The notes under the pieces were generated by a model. It was not told the origin of the DNA, did not search any database, and worked only from the letters and a program-made list of their open reading frames with translations. Shown here piece after piece: positions 1 through 14,500 of a stretch of 64,000 nt of DNA. Position 1 is the first letter of the stretch, and each line of letters opens with the position of its first letter. A program made the position numbers and the translations under genes. The stretch covers positions 254,187-318,186 of the forward strand of contig CAADRB010000056.1 in assembly GCA_900708905.1 (NCBI GenBank). The letters run 5' to 3'. Source of the DNA: Hymenolepis diminuta (lineage: Eukaryota; Platyhelminthes; Cestoda; Cyclophyllidea; Hymenolepididae).

Positions 1-23
1 TAATACATGTTCTTTCCTTCCAG

Positions 24-105
24 ATACCGGTCTTCAAATTTGATTGAAAAGGCCGATGCAAACATAAGGGATATCGTGCAGCTTTTTCGCCCTTATACTG
101 TTTAG
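24..105 (+). CDS. Terminal coding exon of an unidentified gene
   Basis: A pyrimidine-rich acceptor ends at 23 (tccttccag). The reading frame beginning at base 25 stays open for 26 codons and stops with TAG at 103-105. The peptide is mildly charged (it includes SSNLIEKADANIRDIVQLF) and looks like the amphipathic end of a protein. No family is recognised. The first exon base completes a codon begun in an exon outside the window. Two AATAAA signals within 80 bp of the stop fit a real gene end. This is inferred from the splice signal, frame and poly(A) signals; the product is unknown. Confidence 0.6.
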
Positions 106-155
106 AACATTTACTTTTCCGATCGTTGATGAGCCTTTTGTGAACATTTCTAAGA

Positions 156-182
156 AATAAACAAGAATGATTGACAAATAAA
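156..182 (+). terminator. Poly(A) signals of the leftmost gene
   Basis: Two AATAAA hexamers lie at 156-161 and 177-182, 51 and 72 bp after the TAG at 103-105. Either could direct 3' end formation of the gene ending at 105. Confidence 0.55.
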
Positions 183-3100
183 CCTGACTAATTTGTTTAA
201 TGATTTAAGAAGTACAAGGCGTAAAGAGGATTATTCTTAATGAACCAAACTAGAAAAATTTAACATACAAAGGTTTTGAGTTTCTTGTATTATTTTAGAC
301 GTAGCATGCCACAAATAACGGTGTGGGAAAATAAATTAGTATTTAATGCTTCAGAAATCGATTTTGAGACAAGGAAACACTCTAAAATGACGTATTTTTT
401 TGATTATCTAATTAATACATTTTAATAAATAGTGAGATAGATTGGTCCAGATTAATCTGATTATCAGGATGGAAATAGTATTTTGATACTTTCTTTTTTT
501 CAACCAAATCGACCAATTTTTCGTTTCAGAACTAATTATTTTCTGAGATGACACAAAGTCCGGACGTCAAATTCACTAATACGGATCGAATACAGTATTA
601 AAAAAAGAAGCTCGCAAGCACATATGAAATTAACATACATCAAGCGTTTGTTAATAATGTTCTCCCTAGGTATATTTGGGAGCCTTAAGTTTACGTTTGT
701 ATATTAGAATCCCCATTATTCCGACCACTTGATCAAATGAGTTGTTCCTGTTCATGTTGAATATATGAGGTCATGAAGAGACTTTTATTTTTCAAAAGAC
801 AATTTATTGATGAGAGGGAAGAGTAAAACTTTTGGATTTCGGTTCAAATAAATACATTTGTCTCTTAAGCTCGAGTCATAACCGATTATGCAACGTATTG
901 GGAATAACGTACATAGGGTTAAAAATATTTCATAGAGAACACGTCTTTGCCCGTTCATGTAGCATTATATCGAGTGAATTACGCTTGTGGGAGGGACAAT
1001 TAGAAAGGTCAGGGAGCTAGATGAGGACGTGAGTTTACTGTCCAGAATCCGGGTGTCTGAGTATCATAATTGCGACTGTGTACTCAAGATATTGAAGTAT
1101 AGCATTTGATTCTGATGAGTAGAATGACTTTGGAGACGAATCAGTTTTATCAATGTATTTTCAAATTCCTTTTTATTTTAATTATCACGTGATTGAGAGT
1201 TAGTTGCCTGCGATGTTGTCAACTCTGATTGACGAACTCTCAGTTCCAACTGTTTTAAACTGCGTTGATCTAATTCCGAGTGCTCTTCATGTCCTTGGTA
1301 CCATATAATTGGATTCAGCAATCCCAGTGCTCTGTTCTCAGTCTGTTACTAGTTCTAGAGGTAACTCTCCCCCCCCCGGTCCTATTTTTCCACGATTCGC
1401 TTTTAATCAAGGTCATGTTTGGTCTAAATAAATTGCAAGACCTATCTTCAAAACAACCTTCAACAAAAGCACCCAATCAAAATATTTTGATATTCATGCA
1501 ATGGGTTTGGATGCTTCCAAATAATCAAGTAAAGTTATTTCCTCTCTCTTCAGTGTCAGCGAGAGGTATTCCCCGAAGTCACTGCACACGTATAATGAAC
1601 CAGAGGTAGAAATACCGTCTCCCATCCACTAATGTGGATGTCTAAGAGGACTGATTAATTCTGGTAAACGCGAGGGGTTGTAGAATGTTGGTGCCTCTTG
1701 AGAGCGAATTCATGAGGCCGTTACTCCATTCCAGTAGGGTATCATCAATACTTAAATTAAATGACTTTAGACGCCTTTAAAGTCTTAACTAAGTCAAATA
1801 GCTTCACACAATTTATTCGAGCCTTACAATACCAGCCAAAAATTGTATTCATAGGGGGGGTAGAACTTCAAAAAACGTGAGAAATACTTTCACAAATCCC
1901 GTATATTTTTTCTGCATGACCTTGAAATAAGTTACACTAGCGATATATCTATTAAAAACGCAATTTTCTTGCACCTGTAAATAAAAGGAGAAAGTATCCT
2001 TTGCTGCGCTAATAGAAAGCATAACTAAATGAAATTTATAATAAACTGAAAATAAACTTCAAGTTTACTAATAATTTCTGACTAGTATATATATCAAAAA
2101 GATATGGCCTGTAAACAGTGTTCGACCCAGAAAATAATTCATTCATTAATTGACGCCATGAATATTAATCACTTCTTTAGAATTTGCTCCCAATTAAATA
2201 AATCTCGAAAGTGAATGAATGTACCTTCTTGCAAAACCTAAAATATTCCTCTTGTAGCTTATTATCCCAAGGAAATAACTAGGAGCTCGACAAAAAGACG
2301 AAATTCAGTATATAGACGTGTTTGTCGCAAAATCACACACCACCGGTTCCAAGATGACGTCACGTTAAGAGAACTAAGCAGTTAGTTCATTTAAACAAAA
2401 TGTAATATTTATAAATAATTAACATTAACAAGTATTAAGCATGAGAAGTTGTTCATTTTATTTTTCCGGGTAAGAATATTTTATCCAACAATTCCCTAAT
2501 GAAAGATACTAGAAAATGACATAACTATAACATTGATATGTATGTTCGAAATAGTTGTATATTTGTGTTTCTTAATTAGTCCAAATGAGGCTACTAATGA
2601 AATGGTCATGTATCTGAATTACAATGTTGAAATGCTTTTGTACGGTAATTATTTACTACCGTACCGAATTACTATGGTGAATTTTTACAGGATTTTGATA
2701 ATGAAGTTTATCAAATCAAAAATCTGTGTCGAAGTACAATTCGAACGAAGTGTATACAGCGTTCTATAAAAAAATTTACTGAAAAGGGAAACAGATTATG
2801 AAATTTGGTGATTTTGGTCCTATAGCCAACAATTTATACAAAACCCAAGTCGCGATTTGCATCGCTTTATTTAAGGCCTTTTTCAATATAGCAGTTAAGA
2901 GCATTAGTTCAGTTAAGTCTTACCTTTAAAGGCATCAAGTTCAGCGCTGATCAAGATATTGCTTCTCAAGAGCAACGGTTTGTATTTGTCTACATTTTCA
3001 CAGTCATGCATATCACGAACCACTTCACACTTTTCTAATAGTGAAAGAAAGCATATACCGAAAATTAACCAAGTTTTAGAGGTCGACCGGTGGCAGCCAC

Positions 3101-3450
3101 TCTTGTCTTTGCGGATACATAGCCGTATTTGGCGCAAGTTGTGATTTGCAGCTTGTATACGAATATTCACAGAAAGTAAAGCTATACTTTTAAACAATCG
3201 ACGGAAGAAGGCATCTTAATGAACAGTGACCAACGACGACTTTCAATGGCCACCTTCGGTCAGATAATGACAAGGGTGGTTGTAACGCTCTATATCGGAA
3301 TGTTATCCTCAACTCTGACATTAGATTCAATTCCAGTCTCTTCAATCTTTTGAAATAGTAAATTGAAAATTCTGTGAGCCAAATCTCCTTATGCTCTCCA
3401 AAAATTGTGTACTTAAAGCCCAGAATCCCATTGTCTGGTTAGTATTAATG
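183..3450. other. Intergenic, no gene recognised
   Basis: AT-rich spacer without a supported exon on either strand. It holds a short C-run near 1370-1378 and a G-run near 1853. Open frames at 1280-1609 (+) and 2913-3197 (-) show no recognisable domain; the latter is followed by a GT donor-like site but has no convincing partner exon. Confidence 0.5.
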
Positions 3451-3744
3451 TGTTGGAAAAAATGATAATTATTTTCCCCCACTCCCAATATTTCTTCTAT
3501 TAGAAAAAATGTATTTTCTTTCTTTATTTACCCACTGATAAAAGATACTTGATAATTACGCCTATTTGGTTAAGCTGATACCGATTGAGAGGGAGTTTCG
3601 ATATGCACGCGTGTTTACTATAACGTGTCTTGGACTCTGCCTTGGGTTATTGGCTTCTGTGTTAAGTTGCTATATTACTGAGTTTTCTAGATTGTTGGCA
3701 CTGCGAGATTACTGCCGGAATTTCTAGTTTGTTACATTATATCA
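3451..3744 (+). mobile_element. Old solo LTR, family B
   Basis: A 294-bp block starting TGTTGGAAAAAATGATAATT and ending TATATCA. It matches, end to end and in the same orientation, the 295-bp block at 28401-28695, with many substitutions and small gaps. Both begin with TG and end with CA, as LTRs do. The flanks here (taatg / aaggg) do not form a target-site duplication, so this copy is older or its ends have mutated. No internal retroelement sequence is attached. Confidence 0.7.
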
Positions 3745-5513
3745 AAGGGTATATTGATTTTATAAACAAATAAACATATTATTAGCAGTTTTAAGTATAT
3801 ATGAATAGCACTATCAATAAACTAATAAGACAAAGCTATAAAATTGCCATGAAATGCCGGGTTTAAGAATATGACTACCTATACTTTTTATTCAAGCATG
3901 TCGGAACAAGTTACAAATATGATGGACGCCAAACCTTTACTTTAGCGAACTATACTTCTACGTTAATAATATCAGTCCGTGTTTATGGGGGAGACTTGTT
4001 AGCCAGACTGTCAAATAAAACAACGTTTGAATTGGCCTGAATTAGGCACAAAATATCCAACTTCACTAGCACGTTAAGTTTCAAATCAGAATATATTGAA
4101 TTTATAGAAATCAAGTTATCGTAACAGAATTATAATACACCTTTGGTGATACGGAATTAGTGATGTCCGTAAATGCAAACACAAATCTGTGTAAAACACC
4201 TAGAACACCGGCAAACATGATTCAGTGCCTCAGAAAATACGTAATGTGGGCAATACACACGCCGCTTGTAGTGATCTATACGTCATCACACAGTCATTGA
4301 TAAGACCTACGTCGGCTTTTAACATTTTGACTAAAGGGAACTCTCCGTTTGGCCATTAACAATCAGTAATATATAAATACACTCGCTATCAACTACTTCT
4401 GACGGCAAAGGAAATTAAGTATACAGAAATGGTTTTCCGCTTAATCTGCTCTAAGTAAATAAACCATAAACCACCAAGTACATTACCGCTGAAGAGCCGG
4501 AAGTAGGCCAGGATAGCAACTCTGCCATTATACAGACCAACTTACGATAAGAGCAGTCAATGAAAAGTTAAGGCATAAGATTTACTCAGCCAAAACCCAC
4601 TTCTGCTGAAGATGGAAGTAGCCACCGTTACAAGGTCACCTCCTCTCAACTTCGTATGCTTCCTGGTCTCATTTGCTGCTCCTTATACCTTAAGCCCATT
4701 CACGCTAAATCGGTTTATTTATAAGACGTTCTTTTATAAATACTTGCTTGTCTGCATTTCGTACTCAATGTTATTCAGAATTTCTGACTTTTAATATTAT
4801 CATCTATACTAATTTAGAAGATTTAATTACTTAAGTTTTGTAAAGGTCTTCCTTCTGCTCGATGTTTCAAGGGGCATATTTAAATTCTTTTCTGATTATC
4901 TATCCATCTGTCTGTTTTTGTTATAATAGGAGCTGCTCAAAATGCAATAAAGTCTACAACCATTGCAGTTGGAAGTAGCATTATCATTAGACCAGACTTG
5001 CACACTCATGAAGACGCGTTTCAATCTTGGTTTGAATATAATAATTGAGCCTTTGTCATTATCAAAAAATGATGATAATCGCTCTCAAAAAGATCATTAA
5101 GAACTAAGATGTTAATAGAACTTTACCAAAATTTAAACAGATGCGGACGATGACAGTCGGTCGGACATGATAATAACAATAAAATGGAAATAAGCACGGA
5201 CTCGGAACAATCTTTTTCTTCCTCGATTAAACCAGTTATTCAGGAATTGATACAGGCGCATCCATATTTACCCATGCGAATATACGATTGGATAGATTAA
5301 GACGACAAAGAGGATATTTCCGATTAAATTCGCATCGACAGGAAAAAATTAAATATGTATATGAGTGTATGACAATAATGTCAACAGTAATAAGATAGCA
5401 GTAAGTAATAAAATTAATGTGTTTGCAATGCTTTAGTAGAGCTGGAAAAAAAGATTTATATAGATGAGCGAAGGTGAATTTGTTTGCGGAATTTGGCTGC
5501 CACATGGACAAAA
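3745..5513. other. Spacer downstream of the CDF transporter
   Basis: No supported gene. It includes the 3' flank of the minus-strand transporter ending at 5514. A short similarity, gctgaaga...ggaagtagcca, occurs at about 4490-4510 and 4605-4625. No clear minus-strand AATAAA was found close to the stop codon. Confidence 0.45.
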
Positions 5514-8500
5514 TCAGGAAACTTTGTGCTCAGAATGAGGATGATGAGTGTACTCGTAATCAAGGTGGACGAAAGCTCTTTCGACCTCCTCAAGAGACTC
5601 CAACTTCTGTTGAAGAGATTCGCCAATATCGTGGGCCTTATGGAGATCCATATCATGAGGTAGGACTATGTCAACCTAATATAAAAGGGATACTTAATTC
5701 AGTAACAGCAATTATTTAGACCAATGGAATACTGCTGACCTCGACCATATAGTTGTTACCCAAATGGAATGCTCGAACTGTGTCCAGCCGTTCAATTAAT
5801 GGGTGATGGTTGACACAGATAAAGGTGATACGTTGCAGAAAAACAGGATCAGCACTGTGACCTGTCAGATTTCGAGTGTTCTCTATAAGGATATTTAAAA
5901 TTTTAAAATCATGAAATAATTGTGAGATGATTATTATGTGTACATTCATTTACTAACAACATGGAAGTGCCTTAAAACTTATCTCTCTTTTGTTGCAATA
6001 CATTAATCTCTGAAGCAAGTTCTTGTCTTTTCAAATATTCGCTAATGGATTTCTAGTTCTCATCGTTGGGTAAGTTAGAAGCATACTAGAGAAATTTACT
6101 ACTCGGAGTATCCTCAAGTTCTATTCTATCAAAGCCTTTCATAGAACGTTTGAAAGTAAATATCTTAGATTTTTGAATAGAAAACTTGTGCATAATCTTT
6201 TCCGACCTGACTGAATGAACTGCCCAGTTATATTAAACTTACTTGAGTCTCAATTACCCGATATGAATCCTCAAGCGTGGACCTGGAATGACCATCTGCC
6301 ACAAACTTAACCAACCCACCTACACGTCCACCAATTTCCTTATGTGATTTCTGATTCTTCTTAATAAAATGCTACATTTCCTCTATCTTGCAATGTGATG
6401 AAGGTTGTTATAGGTTAGAAATTTTGTAAAATAATAAGACTGTCTGAAGTAGGCACTATAATCCTAAATCTTCTCCCATTCTCCATATCCGTCGTGGAGC
6501 TAGTATTATTTGGAGTAGAGCTTATCCCAACAACAAAATTGCTTTCCGTAGAACACGAATACTCTAGCACAAATATCTCATAAATTGAGTACAATTTAAG
6601 TCCTGATTGATACAATTTTGCAGTTTTAAGTTTAATTTCGGTATTATTTAATAAAATAGACCTTGACCGGCTAATTTTATTCGAAAACCGGGGTCAGAAC
6701 TTACCAGCTCCCATCTTCCACCAGCTGTAGATGATATAAATGCCAATAATCAAAGCACCAACAGGATCGAAGTACTTCAAATACGGTGCGTTCCCTATAA
6801 ATCAAAGGAAAGATTTCAATAATTACAATTGACTTCATCTAAAACTTATTATTTTTGGAGAGGAAATGAAAAACATCTCAAACGGGTCAGATAAACATAT
6901 CGGTAGTACAAATTTCTTCCCAGATGTAATAGGGGATCAAAAAGCAAACTAGATATTCTGAAAAGAATTTGCGGATACACGGATAAATATAATGCGACCA
7001 GCCTAACGGATTGAAGTCCCAACTGAATCGATTCACTAGAGAGAAAGAAAAAAAAACAAAGGAAAAGTTTCTACATTATACACCATTCAAATATAACAAA
7101 CACAAATGTAGAATTGTTTTAAATATCTAGATGTCTTAAGCTCGAGGAAAGAAAAGTATGATTAAATTGTCATATTATCAAAATATTATTTTCAACACTA
7201 ACCTTAAGAACAGTACTAATCTATCTTCGAGTAACCTTTGAGGAAATGCATATCCCATTTTGAAGAGTAAAGAAGAATGGACATAACGAACACCCGAAAA
7301 TAGCGGGTATTCACCAATTTGAGTTGATGAGTAAAAAATTAAAAATATCATTGACAGAAAGTCTGAGTCGAATTCCAAAAAAGCATCAAATTAAATTTAT
7401 TCTCCAAGTATTCCTCAGATCAATTTTTTTCATTTTAAAATAAGAAATCGTCCTGTAGATAATAAAAAGAGACCACATCATTAAAAGGCTTATCAATAGA
7501 ATACTATAACCCCACCCCCCTCCTCCTCGAGTTGTTATTGAGGAGTTGGCCTAAATTTAGTCCATCAAAACATCAAAAGGGAGAAAATTGTTATTCACTG
7601 GCCAAACTTTGCGTCTGCCTTAGTTCGGTGTACATCAAGTGAAGTTAATTCTGGTCAAAAAGAGGTAGCTTTGGCCTCAGGATACTTTTTCTCTACTCAA
7701 GTCGAATGTTGTTAGCAATTCCCTTATTTTTAATCACTTCAAACAATAATCTAACTCGGTTATTTTTGATACTGTCAAAAAGAATAAATACCTTAACGGC
7801 GACCAGCCAAAATCGTAATTATTACATTGGTAATAATCATATCAATCGCGTCCTTAATTTAGATCAATTTATGATCTAGTACTCCCTTCCATTATTTATA
7901 GGAAAAAATATAAACTTAAGCAAACAATTAAAACAAACATGACTCTCAACTTAATTGTATTTTAACATAGGATTAACAGTCCACCGATTTTGCTGAATAC
8001 ACTAAAAGTCATCTGTTGTGAAAATTAGAGATAAATTCTTGGACAGTAAATGAGGAAATTGTAAATTGAACACCATGTTTAATAGATCATTCCAGGGAAT
8101 ACAATAAAGAGTAATTTCCCAGATTACCTATGAGCAGACAGTAAGGACAAAAACACTGTATTCTTATGGAAATAAAAGGTATCAGTGTCCGTCCCAGATG
8201 AACTAATATTCCAAAGAAAGGCAGTTATGCTAGCAACAGAAAGCTTCATTTAAGGTTACATAAAAGATGCATGTTTTATATTTCAATTGAGAGAATACAA
8301 TAAAGATCTCTTTAGAGGTCAAATACAACGCAACTGCTCAACTCATAAATGTTTACCATTATGTTTTAAAAGGAGAATTTGATTTCTATAATATTTAAAA
8401 CTAATTACAAATGATCAATTTCAAACAAATATATTCTAGATCAAACAGATACAATTTCATAGGATAATTACGTTGAGAAGTCACAGCTAAGGAACCTCCA

Positions 8501-11500
8501 GGAAAGTGCAATCATTCTTAGTTATTGTTCTTCTACGAACTCCACCTACTCTTATAATGGAAAGTGAGAATGACCAAAAGGTAAAATAGAAAGAAAACCT
8601 CAAGATGCATGAGCTAGACAACAGAAAAAGCTTAAGAGAATTGATAAGGGTGGATATGCTGCAAGATCACGACAAGTTAAATATCGTAGAAGCAACAACT
8701 CGTGCTAGTAAAGCAATCTAAATTTTGATCCCCTTTTAGTGGTCTCGTCTCTTATGCACGGTTGACCATTATCTTAATCTACCCATTGCATTGCTCCAAT
8801 TAACCACACTGTATATGGAGCTTCATTGCGTTCTCAACGTGTTCCCTAAATCTGTATTTGTTATCTTACTTCTTTATTCAATTCTAACTAGCTACCTAGT
8901 CACTTAGGAGGCAGATGTCTTCTCTCTTTTCTCTCGTAATGAAAGTATCCAAAGAGTCCCTGTCTTCTTCCTATCATATAGTGTAGAAGTTCGTAGAAGT
9001 TAATAAAGACTAATAATCTAGTTAATTTCCCCTATCCTAATTTGGCTGACTCTAAGCTGACACCACTTTCACCACCATATCCCCTCTCCCATTTAGTTTC
9101 AGTTATTCCTTTAATATTCTATTTATTTCCTACCTTAAAAGGCTACCTTAGCCATTATCTGGTCTTACAGTGAATTACTCTAAATAGAAGGGGCCATTTC
9201 GCCCCAGATATCCGTTGCCATAGCAGCAGAGAAATAGATGCAAATGTTGCAGCCAGGTCCCAACGGAACATTATCGCCATATTAAACACTTCCCATTCAT
9301 TAAATCATTCACTTAAAATACCAAGAAGGCATTGGCGGATCGATCACAACAAACTCAAAGATAATATACAAATTAGTGGATTACTTTGTCCACTAGATGA
9401 GTGCCACCAAAGTTATGTACAGAAAATGGCTCTGAAATCATATGAAGACTTGTCACTCAGATTTTCCCTTCAAAGAATAAGATGATGAATGAAAAAGACA
9501 CATCTGAAAGAATTTCACTTTGAAATAGCAACTGATTTAATAATTTGAACTCATATGAGATAGGGTTCTCTTAATACTCTGACTTTCACTTCTGCTACCC
9601 GCTTCGTAATTATTAAAATGCGAACATACTCTCTATCTATAACTTTCACTTCTTATATATTTAGGCGTTTCCGCTTGATGAAGTGCTGTAAACCCTTTTA
9701 TCCTGCCAAGGGAAAGAAATTAGTGTATCAAAACCCTCAATAAAGCGTAAGATAGGAATCGTGACTTTCCCATAGGGATTCGGCTTCAAAATGTCTATCA
9801 CTTTCGCTTAATAGATTTCGAAAATTTTCGAGTTCCGTCCTCAATCTTGTGCACCTTTGTTAGAATCTCAAAACTATATGACAAAGCAAAAATGCCCGAG
9901 AAATTTTTATCTAGAAGAAAACAAGGGAAATTAAACGAATGTGACTTTGCCTTTCGTTAAATTCAGTTTAACGAGCAAAATTATTCAGTCTCCATTTGAA
10001 TCTGATAAAAAAAACAATGACGCATTTTAAAGCCAAATATTGTAGGACAAAGTAAAATAAACACAGCTAGAAGCAATAGGTTTGCAAGCAGCGACGTCAT
10101 TTTAAGTTAGTTTCCGTATAAAATTATTGGAGAACCTCCTGAACCAGACCTTATGAATCTAAATCTGTGTTCCTGAAACTAACATCACCTGCAACTTTTC
10201 ATCCAACAGGCTTCAAAACCAAGTTCCAACAAAATTTAACGATCTCAAAAACCTTAAACAATAAGGGCCCTAAGAAGGAAGGGCCTTTCCAATTACCCGA
10301 AAATGAATTGGGAAATGTATTTCTCTTTTGCTTTAGTACCTTTTATATTACACTATATTATTCATTTATTTGACATTTATCCATTTAAGAAGCCTGTTTA
10401 TCCGAGGTTTACTTAGACCGTTCTAAACAAAAAAACAGGTTTTGGAGACAAAAAGGTCAAAATAAGAGGAACGATGTTTGTTTAAAGCTAACTATTCATT
10501 GTACTCTGCAGCGCATAGGAGAATAATGTTAAAAGAAACCTTACGGGAAATCTATTCGACCTTCATCTCCAAAATAAACGTGAATCGTAAGCTGCTTTAA
10601 ATTTATTATATTAAAACGTAAGGATGAATAATTTGTAAGTCTTCTATCACTCTGGGTGTTCTAAGTCTGATGCAAAGAAGGCCACCTGCTAGAATTATGG
10701 AAAAATCTGCTTTAGGATAAAACATCTGCCTTAATAAGTATCTCAATATTTATAATGGATTCAAAGAGCAAGATTACCTATTAAAATACCCAAAAGTCCC
10801 AATATCTCTAATTATCTAACCAGCTCCAAAAAGTACACTTTTCCCAACATTTCTCCGTTATGACTCACCTTGTTTGTCTGACTACACACGACAGTTTTTA
10901 CGCTCTCTAGGCGGATGCTTTGTTCCTTGCTTTTCAAGTATTAATTAACTTTTATTCCACTATCTCTCATTATTATTGAAAGTTTACAATATAAACACTC
11001 TAATTTTAGGATTTTGGCTTGAGAAAGGCTGTTTTCTACTAGTAGTCTTTGGAAGGCTTGTTCGAGGATCGAACCTAGAAAAATAGAGCCGAATTTTCTC
11101 AGACAGCTATTTCCCATTTTCATGACCATATTTTAAACATATTCCTGACAATGTTGAAAATATAATGCGAAACATTGCAAATGTATTAAGAGTATAGTTT
11201 CCCATAGGATCATCATTTCCTGTTGAATTACGGATGGGAATTGAATTATGAAATAAGAAGTTCTGCTAAATTAAAAATTTTACGTATCTCAGTTCTTGAC
11301 GTTAAGATCAGTTAAGCTGCTCAATACCATGTAAGATCATTCTGATCTCTTAATCTTTGGAAGAAAAAATGATTCGAAGTGCCATCATAATTAAACTACC
11401 GGTCAATAAGCACCGGAATTTAGCTCGGTAATCCCGATGACAAATTATGAAAACGGATTTTTTGAATGTGAACTATTCATGAAGTAAATACTGTACAACC

Positions 11501-14500
11501 GTAACCCAAAAATCTAAGTCTTGGATACCTTGACGTCACTTTCAGTATATTTTAGATCCCCTCCCATTAATCATTTATTGGACTAATTGTTAAACTACTT
11601 CATTTGTTCTCCTACAGCGGAAAATTGTAAGCTTTATCTTACCGTGGATTACGATGTAATAATAGCTTAAGAGGAACTCGCAAGTAACTCGCCGGCACGA
11701 AATTTAATAAATATAAATTCTCAAAATATATGTGAAATTCGAGAGGAAACCGATATTCACAATGAGAACAAAAGATATGGAGGTCACTAACAAATGACCT
11801 TAGACCGCGGTTCGCGTAGTTATTTACATTCCTAATTTCCATTCACTAAAGTTATTAGTGAATGGAATTGAGGTGTAGGGACGTGGAATGTTAGAACGTA
11901 CCAATTCGAGCGGAGAGCGTAGAGAAGATCAAAGCAACGGAGTTGCTGAGACAATCATTCAATTGGTCATTCTTCAATGCTGCCACCGACTCGCCACGTC
12001 CAAATTTCCAACAGACCAAGAAGAGTATTATCTTCACAACTGAAATTTAACAAAACAAGGAGGCTTAATACTTCGTGACTGTAATTTGATAATAGTCTAA
12101 TATATAAGTATTGAGACAGCGATTCTATAGCACTTAGGAAAATTTAATCCCCAGACATATATCTAAAAATTTTTATTTACGGACAGTTTATAGATGAACT
12201 ACCTTTTAATCAAGGCAAAGTATCAAATACTGAGTGTTCCGCCGTTTAGAGCCTAGAGTTAAAACTTAATAAAGCCATATAAGGTTACATATTACATAAT
12301 ATTTTCTCCCATCAATCCAAATCTTCATCGAAAACAAATCAAAATAAGTAAATGTAGCGATTTTTTGGCTTTCAGTACAAAACTTTAACTGCACGGATTC
12401 CCCCCATAGTTATGAAGGACTACAAACTCTCCCTTCAAGCATTAATGACATCAAACATCAAAGGATCGAATTATCCCATTTAGGAAGTACGCAGGTTGTC
12501 ATTCACTTAATGGTGGACACTATAATTGTTATATTTTCCTCTCAAATTTCAAACTAGAACTACATCTATTTTACAATTCAGATGACATCAGCTAATATAA
12601 CGTCATTTGATTCAATATCTAGATATATCCTTAAAGCATTTACCTTTCAAAATCGCCATAATCTCATAAAAGTCCGACACTTCTGGTTTATCTTCCGAAA
12701 TTTTGATTTGGAGCCATTGAAAAAGTACGGACTTCGTTCAAACCCATGTATTGTAAATAGGACCAAATAATAGACATCCGTCAAGGTCACCTGCTACTAT
12801 TGGCAGTTAAAGGGAGGAAGGGGGAAGACAACTGAAACGACAAATCACGTGAACACAAAAGCCATTTGTACTCGACAAAAACCTGGTAGGAGAGAGCGAG
12901 AAGGCAATAAAAACGCATAACTGAAAGTATATTTTTCAACAAATTGGCATGAGATTATTCTCAAATCCAGGTCGTAGTGCTGTATGCGTTAGTTGCATGC
13001 GATACGAATTGTTTTAAAATTAAAAACTGAGTTAAAAGCTAATCCTATACCTAGAATATTTAAATAAATTAGAGAATGCTCCAAAACGTCAACAGTAATT
13101 AAACCATTGATAGTATGGTAGTTTCTTTGATGGCCAGTTCATTACATGAAGTTAATTCAAAATCATGGTGTCCCTTACATGACAAAAACATTTAGCATCA
13201 AATTTTTGCCGAGCTTCGCAATGGTTTGCTGTTTTCAAATGAGATGATAAAATCAACGAATTTACGCAGTAGTATTTCAAAAGGGCTATTATAGACCTAC
13301 CTAGGGTATTCTATTTTTACCTAAATTGGTTTTTGAGATGCTCGACTCAATACACGCGAGCGATAAATATATACAGGTTCTAGTGTACAAGATGAGATGA
13401 CCGCAGCACAAGGCTTGCGAAAAGCTATAACATCTCTCCCCTCCCTCTTCCCAATATGGGTCGTGGTAGTTAGTGCTCAATATATCCGAATCAAATCAGT
13501 ATATACACAAACATATTAAATTTTTCGAGGTAAAAATATAACTAATGAATGATTACTAAATATTCCCCCTTGACCGAAGTTAACGTTTTATTCGCTGTTT
13601 TCTTCTCATTTTTATAAAATAACGAATAACCCTTAAATTATTTAAGTGAACTAATATGAATTGTGCTATACTGTACACTGTTCGGGTTAAAATATAAGAA
13701 GCTTTCACCAATAACAACGAGAATTTTTGGTTTCCTTCTTCATCGCGGGGTTATGGGCTTGTGGATCGTAAAATTATTGCAGAAAGGATTTGCAGGAGCT
13801 AAAACTAACAACTAACAGCAGACAATCGGAGTCCCAGAGATTAAGAAAGAATTAATGGCAAGGCAAAATTTAAATGAACAGCAACAATTAAGAGTCTAGT
13901 TAGCCAGACTGTGAGAGAGCGGAGAAGGCTAACGAATAAAGGATGAAGAAAAAGGTAGAGGAATATGGGGAGAGGGAGAATCAGACATCGGCGTCGCCAG
14001 TCTTGGTTTCGACATGTGTTGGATTTTACAGGCAAAAACTAGGCTATCGCAAAATCGACGAATGTAAATCGATGAGCTACATTTTGAAACTGTGGCGATT
14101 GAAAACTATTACATCGTCACAGCCAATAGCGAAAATGTAAAAATAATTTTTCATCAAAACGAGTTAATTGAACTTTGCTCAAAAAAATGTAAGAAATTTT
14201 TTGGTAATCCCTCAAATTATTGTCTTTGTCTACCCTCCACGTCTGCCATGTCAGCGGCCTTTAGTTTGTTTCCATCGTTACACAATGAGCGGAGTTTTAT
14301 TTGGCTAATGTAGAGGACGGCAGAATTCGAGTCTCTATAATGCTACTCTACTTCCAAGATGGGCATTGGAAAATTCTGTCCTAAATGGGATTGGGAATTA
14401 TTATTATTGTTCTTCCGTTTTTTTTTCACCAGGGAATGAAATATCCCCACTATTATATTGCTGGCCAACCAGACAGCCAATCAATACCCTATATTCTAGT

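Larger units (their letters stand above)
6795..11901. other. Large intron of the CDF gene
   Basis: A 5.1-kb intron between the exons encoding TM5 and TM6. It has no exon-like sequence in either strand apart from a family-D repeat near its 5' end (11377-11665) and a perfect 13-bp stem hairpin at 11837-11867. Around 8740-9180 the plus strand is pyrimidine-rich, resembling 28740-28975. Confidence 0.5.

Noticed and set aside
1280..1609. 109-codon open frame
   Set aside because: No domain, no splice context and low-complexity hydrophobic start; composition is like the surrounding spacer.
2913..3197. 94-codon minus-strand open frame followed by GTAAG
   Set aside because: A donor-like end exists, but no acceptor, partner exon or recognisable family was found.
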